Part shown: positions 1 through 4,128 of the stretch, piece by piece
Layout of the letters: each line of letters begins with the position of its first letter
Numbering within the stretch: the first letter of the stretch is position 1
NCBI GenBank assembly: GCA_020432595.1
Contig: JAGQGA010000366.1
Span: forward strand, 1-5,907
Direction: 5' to 3'
DNA: 5,907 nucleotides
DNA from: Anaerolineales bacterium
Lineage (GTDB): Bacteria; Chloroflexota; Anaerolineae; Promineifilales; Promineifilaceae
Made by a program: the position numbers and the translations under genes
The notes under the pieces: generated by a model
Seen by the model: only the letters and a program-made list of their open reading frames with translations
The model's database searches: none
What the model was told of the DNA's origin: nothing

Positions 1-1077
1 TTGGAAGAAGCGGCCGTTTCTTTCCGGCAGCAGTTTGGCGAACAATACCAATGTACGGCCACAACTCCCATCAGCCGCCGCACGCTGGAAACGATTTTGC
101 AAGAGGTGTATGGGTATGTCATTGACACGACGCTGATTCAGGAACATCCGGAACTGGGCAAATATCGCACCGTTTTTTTCCAGGGTAAGCAGCCCCGTTT
201 GCTCATTAACCCGGCGCTATATGAACGGCAGGCGCGTTTTTTGCTGGCGCGGGAGTTGGGCTACCAGTTTTTAGGGCTAACAGAGCGATCCACAACATCC
301 ACCCCGGATCAAATCCAGTCGTTCCAGCAAATTTTGAATGATTTTAAGGCGGCGTATTTTGCTGGGGCGGTGTTGATGCCAAGAACGGCCGTTCTTGACG
401 ACCTCCAACGCTTCTTCAACCTTCCCACCTGGGATCCACGCCCATTGGAACAAATGCTCACCGCCTACCACGTCACCCCCGAAATGCTGCTCTACCGTTT
501 TAGCGAACTCATCCCCCAGTTTTTTGGCATCAAGCTCCACTTTTTGCGCTTTCACCACACGCGGGGTAGCCGCACTTACCAACTTATCAAACAACTCAAC
601 ATGAACCGGCTGCTGGTACCCAGTGGCATTGGATTGCACGAACACCACTGCCGCCGCTGGCTGTCCATCCGGCTGCTGCAAGAGCTGGAAGAACATATTA
701 CCGAACAAGCAGTACAAAACCTGACGATGGATGATGTTCCGGCCGGCGTGCAGATGTCCGAGTTTCTTGATTCACGGGATCGCTTTTTGTGCATTGGCTT
801 TGCCCGGCCGTTGGTGCTTTCGCCCAATGTCAACAGCAGCGTCATCGTTGGCTTTCGGGTAGATGCCGAACTCAAAAACATCATTCGTTTTATGGATGAC
901 CCTGCCATTCCCCAGCGCATCATCAACGAAACGTGCGAGCGCTGCCCCTTAACGGCCGAGCAATGCCAGATGCGGGCGGTGACACCGGTGCTGCTGGAAG
1001 CCCAACAGCATGAGCGAGAACGTAAAGTTACGCTTGACCGACTCAAGGCTATGTTTCGCGCCGAGCGAAATTCTTGA
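1..1077 (+). CDS. ScfR/RamB-like transcriptional regulator, ImmA/IrrE-type domain (5' partial)
   Basis: This is probably the C-terminal three quarters of a DNA-binding regulator of the short-chain acyl-CoA responsive family (RamB, PccR and MccR type). That family has an N-terminal XRE helix-turn-helix, a central IrrE/DUF955 domain and a C-terminal DUF2083. The frame is open to base 1, which happens to be TTG. No helix-turn-helix is seen and the 358 visible residues are short for the family, so the true start should lie upstream. The IrrE signature is at residues 79-92: ARELGY replaces a metallopeptidase HExxH, so protease activity is unlikely. AAYFAGAVLMP (117-127) matches the usual helix after it. 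The C-terminus carries a CERCPL...C cluster (Cys312, 315, 322), typical of DUF2083 and possibly metal-binding. The stop codon overlaps a TTGACA promoter element. Family assignment is good; the effector and target genes are unknown. Confidence 0.8.
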   Translation: MEEAAVSFRQQFGEQYQCTATTPISRRTLETILQEVYGYVIDTTLIQEHPELGKYRTVFFQGKQPRLLINPALYERQARFLLARELGYQFLGLTERSTTSTPDQIQSFQQILNDFKAAYFAGAVLMPRTAVLDDLQRFFNLPTWDPRPLEQMLTAYHVTPEMLLYRFSELIPQFFGIKLHFLRFHHTRGSRTYQLIKQLNMNRLLVPSGIGLHEHHCRRWLSIRLLQELEEHITEQAVQNLTMDDVPAGVQMSEFLDSRDRFLCIGFARPLVLSPNVNSSVIVGFRVDAELKNIIRFMDDPAIPQRIINETCERCPLTAEQCQMRAVTPVLLEAQQHERERKVTLDRLKAMFRAERNS

Positions 1078-1102
1078 CAGATGAAAACATCTGTGCTAAC
1101 GT
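1074..1102 (+). promoter_or_regulatory. Candidate sigma70 promoter overlapping the regulator stop codon
   Basis: A perfect -35 TTGACA (1074-1079) is followed after 17 bp by TAACGT (1097-1102). The -10 is preceded by TGC (1094-1096), an extended -10 motif. The -10 itself matches consensus at only three positions, but these include the critical second A and last T. Transcription would begin near 1109, in the gene-free region before the tRNA. Confidence 0.5.
1077..1094. promoter_or_regulatory. Operator-like inverted repeat in promoter spacer
   Basis: ACAGATG-AAAA-CATCTGT is a perfect 7-bp inverted repeat. It lies almost exactly in the spacer between the -35 and -10 elements, which is a classic repressor position. 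It has no following T-run, so it is a poor intrinsic terminator for the preceding gene. Which protein binds it is unknown; the upstream regulator itself is one candidate. Confidence 0.4.
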
Positions 1103-1255
1103 GTCTGCGATTTAACTAGAGAAAAAGGTTCTGAATAGGGTGAAACAAGCAATAACACAACAACAACAAGGTAGACTGCTGGCTGGCAGCTGTTTTGTTT
1201 TGCTGCTCCACAGACCCGTGAATCTTCCAGGTTGCTAAAGCAATTTGGGTTTCGT

Positions 1256-1284
1256 TTGATGATGAAGAGGCGCGGGCTTATACA
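1256..1284 (+). promoter_or_regulatory. Candidate promoter for tRNA-Gln
   Basis: TTGATG (1256-1261) and TATACA (1279-1284) each match four of six consensus bases and are exactly 17 bp apart. The start would fall near 1291, some 19 nt before the tRNA. The -10 lies in the loop of the upstream terminator hairpin, so the two signals share sequence. Confidence 0.35.
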
Positions 1285-1304
1285 GTCCACGCCTCTTTTT
1301 GTTT
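1265..1304 (+). terminator. Intrinsic terminator upstream of tRNA-Gln
   Basis: AAGAGGCG (1265-1272) pairs with CGCCTCTT (1290-1297) around a 17-nt loop, and the T-run TTTTTGTTT covers 1296-1304. It would end a transcript starting near 1109, just 5 nt before the tRNA. The long loop weakens the call slightly. Confidence 0.55.
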
Positions 1305-1309
1305 ACCAT

Positions 1310-1380
1310 TGGGAGGTCGTCTAATGGCAGGACACCTGACTTTGAATCAGGTAATGGAGGTTCGAACCCTTCCCTCTCAG
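1310..1380 (+). tRNA. tRNA-Gln, anticodon TTG
   Basis: A full cloverleaf folds by eye. The acceptor is 1310-1316 with 1373-1379, the D-stem GTC/GAC (1319-1321 with 1331-1333), and the anticodon stem CCTGA/TCAGG (1335-1339 with 1347-1351). Its seven-base loop holds TTG at 1342-1344, reading CAA/CAG glutamine codons. The variable loop is TAAT. The T-stem GGAGG/CCTTC encloses the canonical TTCGAAC loop (1361-1367). U1-A72 and discriminator G73 (1380) fit glutamine identity. The third acceptor pair is G1312-T1377, a G3-U70 wobble, and G50-U64 is also a wobble. CCA is not encoded: CCT follows, so a nucleotidyltransferase must add the end. In many bacteria this tRNA is glutamylated and then amidated by GatCAB. 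Confidence 0.97.
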
Positions 1381-1390
1381 CCTACCACAC

Positions 1391-1408
1391 CAGCAGCGGT
1401 GGCTGCTG
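1391..1408 (+). other. Hairpin between tRNA-Gln and HNH gene
   Basis: CAGCAGC (1391-1397) and GCTGCTG (1402-1408) form a perfect 7-bp stem with a GGTG tetraloop, 10 nt after the tRNA. No T-run follows, so it is more likely a processing or stability element than a strong terminator. The tRNA and the HNH mRNA may therefore be cotranscribed. Confidence 0.4.
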
Positions 1409-1425
1409 ATGTATGAGGTGACACC

Positions 1426-1950
1426 GTGGTGCCTGCTGTTCTCCTTTTAAATGTGACCTATGAGCCACTGGCGGTTATTCCGCGCCGCCGGGCGATGTCG
1501 CTTTGGCTGCGCGATGTGGTGGATGCAGCGGCCGAAGATGAGTTGGTGATCCAGGGAGCTTGCTCAACGCTTCATGTTCCCACGGTGCTGCGGCTGCGGC
1601 GGTATGTGAATGCGCCGCGCAGGGGAGTGCGTTGGACGCGGCGCGGGGTGTTGCAGCGAGATGATTATTGCTGCATTTATTGTGCTGTTCGTTCAGGGGA
1701 TATACGTGGCGGCCACCGAATGGGGAAGAATGATTTCACCGTAGACCATTTGTTGCCCATTAGCCGTGGCGGGCGTAATACCTGGCCTAATACCGCTTGT
1801 GCTTGCCCTGCTTGTAACCAGCGTAAAGGCAACCGAACACCGCATGAGGCGGGCATGAAGCTGCTGTGGGAACCCAAAACACCACGGGTACATTATTTGG
1901 TGGCATCGGGTGATATTCCGGAAAGCTGGAAGGTGTATCTGGAACTGTAG
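1426..1950 (+). CDS. Stand-alone HNH endonuclease-family protein
   Basis: This 174-residue protein belongs to the small free-standing HNH family of bacteria, whose N-terminus reads like LLNVTYEPLAVIPRRRAM (7-24). The nuclease fold follows. The zinc-type pairs are C83-x2-C86 and C127-x2-C130. The catalytic-type V-D-H is at 106-108, the middle Asn at 122, and the final N131-x2-K134 stands in the third HNH position. All key residues are present, so metal-dependent nicking or cutting of DNA is plausible, but the cellular role of this family is not established. The start is GTG (1426) with GAGGTG 5 nt upstream; GTG 1429 is an alternative. It follows tRNA-Gln by 45 bp and ends in a strong palindrome. 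No methyltransferase or mobile-element partner is beside it, so a restriction or homing role is not supported here. Confidence 0.9.
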   Translation: MVPAVLLLNVTYEPLAVIPRRRAMSLWLRDVVDAAAEDELVIQGACSTLHVPTVLRLRRYVNAPRRGVRWTRRGVLQRDDYCCIYCAVRSGDIRGGHRMGKNDFTVDHLLPISRGGRNTWPNTACACPACNQRKGNRTPHEAGMKLLWEPKTPRVHYLVASGDIPESWKVYLEL

Positions 1951-1958
1951 ACAAAGAG

Positions 1959-1990
1959 AAAGGGGAGAAAACGGCCGTTTTCTCCCCTTT
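1959..1990. terminator. Perfect 32-bp palindrome, likely bidirectional terminator
   Basis: Every base from 1959 to 1974 pairs with 1990 to 1975. The arms are A-rich then GGGGAGAAAA, with AACGGCCGTT (1970-1979) exactly at the centre. It lies 8 nt after the HNH stop and 46 bp from the convergent phasin stop, so it can end transcription from both sides. The T-run is only three bases on either strand and forms part of the stem. Confidence 0.7.
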
Positions 1991-2013
1991 TAGCTTGGTA
2001 ATCTACACGCAAG

Positions 2014-2034
2014 CACGTGGCACGTCCTCACGTG
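2014..2034. repeat. Paired CACGTG palindromes after phasin gene
   Basis: CACGTG occurs at 2014-2019 and 2029-2034, with a third CACGT at 2021-2025. The two outer copies could pair into a 6-bp hairpin with a 9-nt loop. It sits 2 bp beyond the phasin stop, so it may shape the end of that transcript. No T-run adjoins it. Confidence 0.3.
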
Positions 2035-2036
2035 GG

Positions 2037-2474
2037 TTAGCTTTCTTTTAAATCCTTGGACAACGCATTCACTTTGCGGGTCAGTGCGGCCACTTTCTTG
2101 TTCAGTTCTTCAATGTCCGAACGAGTAGGAATATTGAGGCTGTGCAGAGTTTCTTCCACCCGACGTTCAAAGTTGGTTTGGGTTTCTTCAACAGATTCTT
2201 TAACCTGCTTGCGGCGGCTCGTAACCAATTCATTAAACGCCTCGCGGCCACCCTTTTCCAGTTCAGCCCCTTGCTTGACAAGGCGATTCGTAAATTCACC
2301 AAAGCGATCTTGCGCCTCATCTGTCATTTCGGCAAACTTTTCTTGGGCAACGGCAAATCTGTCTTGGGCAACGGCAAAAACGCCTAAGCCAGCCTGGAAT
2401 ACTTTGTGAGCCATTTCAAATACAGGGTTTGTTTCCTCTACCAATTCTTCGTGTACAACAACAGTCTCGGTCAT
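2037..2474 (-). CDS. Phasin family protein (PHA-granule associated)
   Basis: This 145-residue protein of the PhaF/phasin type coats polyhydroxyalkanoate granules in the cytoplasm in organisms where it is studied. Residues 18-61 are an amphipathic helix rich in Phe, Ala and Gln (FAVAQDR, FAVAQEK, FAEM), suited to a hydrophobic granule surface. Residues 62-110 are a charged helix (EAFNELVTSRRKQVKESVEE). LNIPTRSDIEELNKKVAALTR (113-133) is the typical C-terminal coiled-coil segment of the family. The ATG at 2472-2474 is chosen because AAGGAG lies 6 nt upstream. A TTG at 2487-2489 in frame would place the Shine-Dalgarno inside the gene and is rejected. The gene is monocistronic with its own strong, apparently repressed promoter. 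No PHA synthase is in the window, so granule binding is inferred; phasin-like proteins without PHA are also known. Confidence 0.85.
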   Translation of the reverse strand: MTETVVVHEELVEETNPVFEMAHKVFQAGLGVFAVAQDRFAVAQEKFAEMTDEAQDRFGEFTNRLVKQGAELEKGGREAFNELVTSRRKQVKESVEETQTNFERRVEETLHSLNIPTRSDIEELNKKVAALTRKVNALSKDLKES

Positions 2475-2480
2475 TTTGGT

Positions 2481-2486
2481 CTCCTT
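2481..2486 (-). promoter_or_regulatory. Ribosome binding site of phasin gene
   Basis: AAGGAG on the minus strand, 6 nt before ATG 2474. It fixes the start and excludes the in-frame upstream TTG. Confidence 0.85.
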
Positions 2487-2490
2487 CAAT

Positions 2491-2508
2491 CAAGAGCTAC
2501 GGCTCTTG
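2491..2508 (-). promoter_or_regulatory. 5'-UTR hairpin just upstream of phasin ribosome site
   Basis: CAAGAGC and GCTCTTG form a perfect 7-bp stem with a 4-nt loop (2498-2501). It lies 4 nt upstream of the Shine-Dalgarno within the predicted leader of about 73 nt. It may stabilise the mRNA or adjust translation; it could also be a DNA operator. Confidence 0.4.
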
Positions 2509-2528
2509 TTCATGTTATTTTTAGTTCA

Positions 2529-2543
2529 TGACGCACCGCGTCA
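2529..2543. promoter_or_regulatory. Operator copy 1, TGACGC-ACC-GCGTCA
   Basis: This perfect 6-bp inverted repeat with a 3-bp centre lies at about +4 to +18 of the predicted phasin transcript. A near copy lies 29 bp away in the promoter spacer. Two such sites suggest a dimeric repressor of TetR-like habit; the protein is not identified here. Confidence 0.6.
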
Positions 2544-2553
2544 ATACACCTGT

Positions 2554-2582
2554 ATCATAACGCAGTGCGTCATGGATGTCAA
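2554..2582 (-). promoter_or_regulatory. Strong sigma70-type promoter of phasin gene
   Basis: On the minus strand a perfect TTGACA (2582-2577) is followed, after exactly 17 bp, by TATGAT (2559-2554), one base from consensus. Transcription should start near 2547. Operator copy 2 fills its spacer. Confidence 0.8.
2558..2572. promoter_or_regulatory. Operator copy 2, TGACGC-ACT-GCGTTA (minus strand)
   Basis: It matches copy 1 at 13 of 15 positions when read on the minus strand. With flanks, 2527-2541 and 2560-2574 form a 15-bp inverted repeat with one mismatch. It lies between -35 and -10, so binding would block RNA polymerase directly. Confidence 0.6.
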
Positions 2583-2586
2583 GACC

Positions 2587-2602
2587 CAATTTAGCAAAAT
2601 TG
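2587..2602. repeat. A/T-rich inverted repeat in divergent intergenic region
   Basis: CAATTT-AGCA-AAATTG, a perfect 6-bp inverted repeat, lies 4 bp upstream of the phasin -35 box and before the thioesterase gene. It could be an activator or UP-type site, but nothing else supports a function. I could not find a convincing plus-strand promoter for the thioesterase in this interval. Confidence 0.3.
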
Positions 2603-2637
2603 TTGTTTTACTGGGGTGATCTAGCTAGGCTTGAGTG

Positions 2638-3057
2638 ATGATGGAAAAAGATAAACGTATTTTGCAACATATTGAGCAGGATGCTTTTGCCAATTGGCTA
2701 GAGGCAAAGATTGAGGAGATTCGGGCAGGCTATAGTCGGGTGTCGCTGACGGTGAAGCCAACGATGACCAACTTTCATGGGACGACACATGGCGGAGTGG
2801 TATTTGGGTTGGCGGATGTGGCGTTTGCGGCGGCGAGCAATTCACGGGGACAAACGGCCGTTGCGCTCAACATGACCATCAGCTATCTGCAAGCCACCAG
2901 CGTGGGCGACCAGCTTGTGGCCGAGGCGCAGGAGCAGCACCAAGGTAGTCCCATCGCCCTCTACGACATTGTTGTTACCCGCCAGCCCAGCGGAGAACCC
3001 GTTGCCAAACTTCAGGCGATGGTTTATCGCAAAAAAGAGTGGTTTGTTTCTGAGTAA
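2638..3057 (+). CDS. PaaI-like hotdog-fold acyl-CoA thioesterase
   Basis: This 139-residue cytoplasmic protein should hydrolyse an acyl-CoA or aryl-CoA thioester, releasing CoA. Its signature is NFHGTTHGGVVFGLADVAFA (45-64), followed by A-x-N-S-R-G. That closely matches the PaaI pattern HGG-x2-F-x-LAD-x-AFA-x2-N, with the catalytic-type Asp at residue 60. The later strands ALNMTISYLQAT and VAKLQAMVYRK fit the rest of a single hotdog domain, and the length is normal. Starts at 2635 (GTG), 2638 and 2641 (ATG) are possible. 2638 is preferred because AGG at 2627-2629 is 8 nt upstream, but the ribosome site is weak. It is divergent from the phasin gene and convergent with trhO, and no phenylacetate-pathway genes are near. 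The natural substrate is unknown, so the symbol paaI is not assigned. Confidence 0.88.
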   Translation: MMEKDKRILQHIEQDAFANWLEAKIEEIRAGYSRVSLTVKPTMTNFHGTTHGGVVFGLADVAFAAASNSRGQTAVALNMTISYLQATSVGDQLVAEAQEQHQGSPIALYDIVVTRQPSGEPVAKLQAMVYRKKEWFVSE

Positions 3058-3063
3058 ACAGCA

Positions 3064-3951
3064 TCAACTGATTACAGACCTCTTCTGTCGCTGTTGCTCC
3101 GTAAACCGCGCTTTGCGTTCTGGGTCTAGCGTATCGTGGCAGTGGGGGCAGCAAACGCCAAAAATGTATTGGGCGGATTGGCGGTCGGTGTCGGTTAACG
3201 GCCGTTGACACGCATGACACAACTCTCCTTCACCCGGCTCCAGATCATGGTTCACCGTCACCCGCTCATCAAAAACAAAACATTCCCCTTCCCATAAGCT
3301 CTCCGACGCTGGCACCATTTCTAAATATTTCAAGATGCCACCCTGCAAATGATACACTTCCGTAAAACCTAACCCCAACATGTAGGAAGTTGCCTTTTCG
3401 CAGCGGATGCCGCCGGTGCAAAAAAGAGCTACTTTTTTGTGTTTTTGCGGGTCAAGCTGCTGCTGCACATAACCAGGAAATTGATGGAACGCTTCGGTAT
3501 GGGGGTTGATGGCTCCCTGAAATGTACCAAGCTGTACCTCAAAATCGTTGCGGGTGTCAACCACCAACACCTCCGGGTCAGAAATAAGCGCATTCCACTC
3601 CTGGGGTGGCACATACCGCCCTACCATTTCTTCGGGCGACACGCTCGGCACCTGCATGTTGACGATTTCTCGTTTGAGCCGCACCTTCATACGCTGGAAA
3701 GGAACGGCCGTTGCAAACGACTCCTTGTGCTCCAAATCACCTAACCCTGGCCGCAGCCGCAGCCACGCCAACAGATCATCAACCCCTGCCCGCGACCCCG
3801 CCACCGTAGCGTTGATCCCCTCTTCCGCCAGCAAAATCGAGCCTTTGATATTATGTTCCAGGCAAAATGTTTTCATCTCCTGCTGCTGCTTCGGTAAATC
3901 GGTCATGGGAGTAAATTTGTAGAAAGTGGCGATAACAATTTGTTCAGTCAT
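3064..3951 (-). CDS. trhO: tRNA uridine(34) hydroxylase / rhodanese-like protein
   Basis: TrhO (YceA in E. coli) carries out oxygen-dependent hydroxylation of uridine 34 in certain tRNAs, the first step to 5-(carboxy)methoxyuridine. The N-terminal part (1-95) has the family signature ATFYKFTPM, GSILLAEEGINATVAGSRAG and LEHKESF. The rhodanese domain (about 115-215) carries VVDTRNDFEV and the active loop CTGGIRCEKA with Cys178. GGILKYLE and LWEGECFVFD close the conserved region. The tail has Cys pairs C245-x2-C248 and C268-x2-C271, a probable zinc site. At 295 residues it is somewhat shorter than E. coli YceA but otherwise complete. ATG 3951 is chosen because GAGGTG lies 6 nt upstream; an in-frame GTG (3958-3960) is the last three bases of that site. 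Its stop is 6 bp from the thioesterase stop. Confidence 0.95.
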   Translation of the reverse strand: MTEQIVIATFYKFTPMTDLPKQQQEMKTFCLEHNIKGSILLAEEGINATVAGSRAGVDDLLAWLRLRPGLGDLEHKESFATAVPFQRMKVRLKREIVNMQVPSVSPEEMVGRYVPPQEWNALISDPEVLVVDTRNDFEVQLGTFQGAINPHTEAFHQFPGYVQQQLDPQKHKKVALFCTGGIRCEKATSYMLGLGFTEVYHLQGGILKYLEMVPASESLWEGECFVFDERVTVNHDLEPGEGELCHACQRPLTDTDRQSAQYIFGVCCPHCHDTLDPERKARFTEQQRQKRSVIS

Positions 3952-3957
3952 GATCTG

Positions 3958-3963
3958 CACCTC
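3958..3963 (-). promoter_or_regulatory. Ribosome binding site of trhO
   Basis: GAGGTG on the minus strand, 6 nt before ATG 3951. It overlaps an in-frame GTG codon and so excludes the three-codon longer start. Confidence 0.75.
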
Positions 3964-3995
3964 AACCCAATTGTAGCTGAATGTGGGGCAGTGCG

Positions 3996-4001
3996 TATAA
4001 T
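3996..4001 (+). promoter_or_regulatory. Consensus -10 box for Hsp70-like gene
   Basis: TATAAT is perfect. The best upstream element is TTGTAG (3971-3976) at a long 19-bp spacing, so the -35 is weak. Transcription would begin near 4008, leaving a leader of about 121 nt. On the opposite strand the overlapping TATACG could serve trhO, so the two divergent genes may share this spot. Confidence 0.5.
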
Positions 4002-4050
4002 GGGGTTGGGCAGTAACAAAAGCAGTGCCGCACCACGAAGAATTAAAATA

Positions 4051-4111
4051 GGACGCAGATTTACCTGATATACCTGATCTTTTTTATCAGGATAATCAGC
4101 GTCCCATTTTT
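4051..4111 (+). promoter_or_regulatory. Attenuator-like structured leader of Hsp70-like gene
   Basis: GGACGC (4051-4056) pairs with GCGTCC (4099-4104). Inside, the direct repeat ACCTGAT (4063-4069 and 4072-4078) faces ATCAGG (4086-4091) and ATCAG (4095-4099), giving nested stems around a T-rich loop. A CATTTTT tract (4105-4111) follows, then the Shine-Dalgarno AGAGGAAG at 4112-4119. The shape fits a conditional intrinsic terminator, or a structure controlling access to the ribosome site. No known riboswitch or ROSE-type sequence was recognised. Confidence 0.5.
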
Positions 4112-4128
4112 AGAGGAAGTAGAAGCTG

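Larger units (their letters stand above)
1109..1304 (+). ncRNA. Possible short structured RNA or leader before tRNA-Gln
   Basis: No convincing protein gene is visible here. The stretch runs from a promoter to a hairpin with a T-run, giving about 195 nt. Internal hairpins can be drawn: TGGCAGC (1184-1190) pairs with GCTGC(T)CCA around 1203-1211, and CCAGGTTGC (1227-1235) pairs with GCAATTTGG (1240-1248), including two G-U pairs, around a TAAA loop. Between about 1147 and 1172 the sequence is an unpaired-looking A/C-rich run (repeated ACA). I could not match it to 6S RNA, SRP RNA, RNase P RNA, tmRNA or a T-box. It could equally be the 5' leader of a tRNA transcript. Confidence 0.3.

Noticed and set aside
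277..1046. Two minus-strand open frames opposite the regulator gene
   Set aside because: Both shadow the well-supported plus-strand gene and give no family resemblance.
1096..1290. 64-codon minus-strand open frame with a hydrophobic stretch in the gene-free region
   Set aside because: It starts with GTG inside the terminator stem, has no properly spaced ribosome site, and its hydrophobic run comes from the ACA-rich repeat. A real gene cannot be fully excluded.
1109..1304. 6S RNA, SRP RNA, tmRNA or T-box leader
   Set aside because: No long bulged rod closing the ends, no SRP GGAAG loop, no tmRNA tRNA-like ends and no T-box TGG core could be found by eye.
1310..1425. tRNA-Gln as an integration site of a mobile element
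   Set aside because: No second copy of the tRNA 3' end, no integrase and no phage genes are in the window; the neighbours look like ordinary chromosome.
1426..1950. HNH gene as part of a restriction, homing or IscB-like system
   Set aside because: It lacks RuvC-like or DNA-recognition domains, has no methylase neighbour and no guide-RNA-like element tied to it. It matches the common stand-alone HNH family.
3985..4026. Three GCAGT-containing short repeats upstream of the Hsp70-like gene
   Set aside because: Five-base matches with irregular spacing are too short to distinguish from chance.
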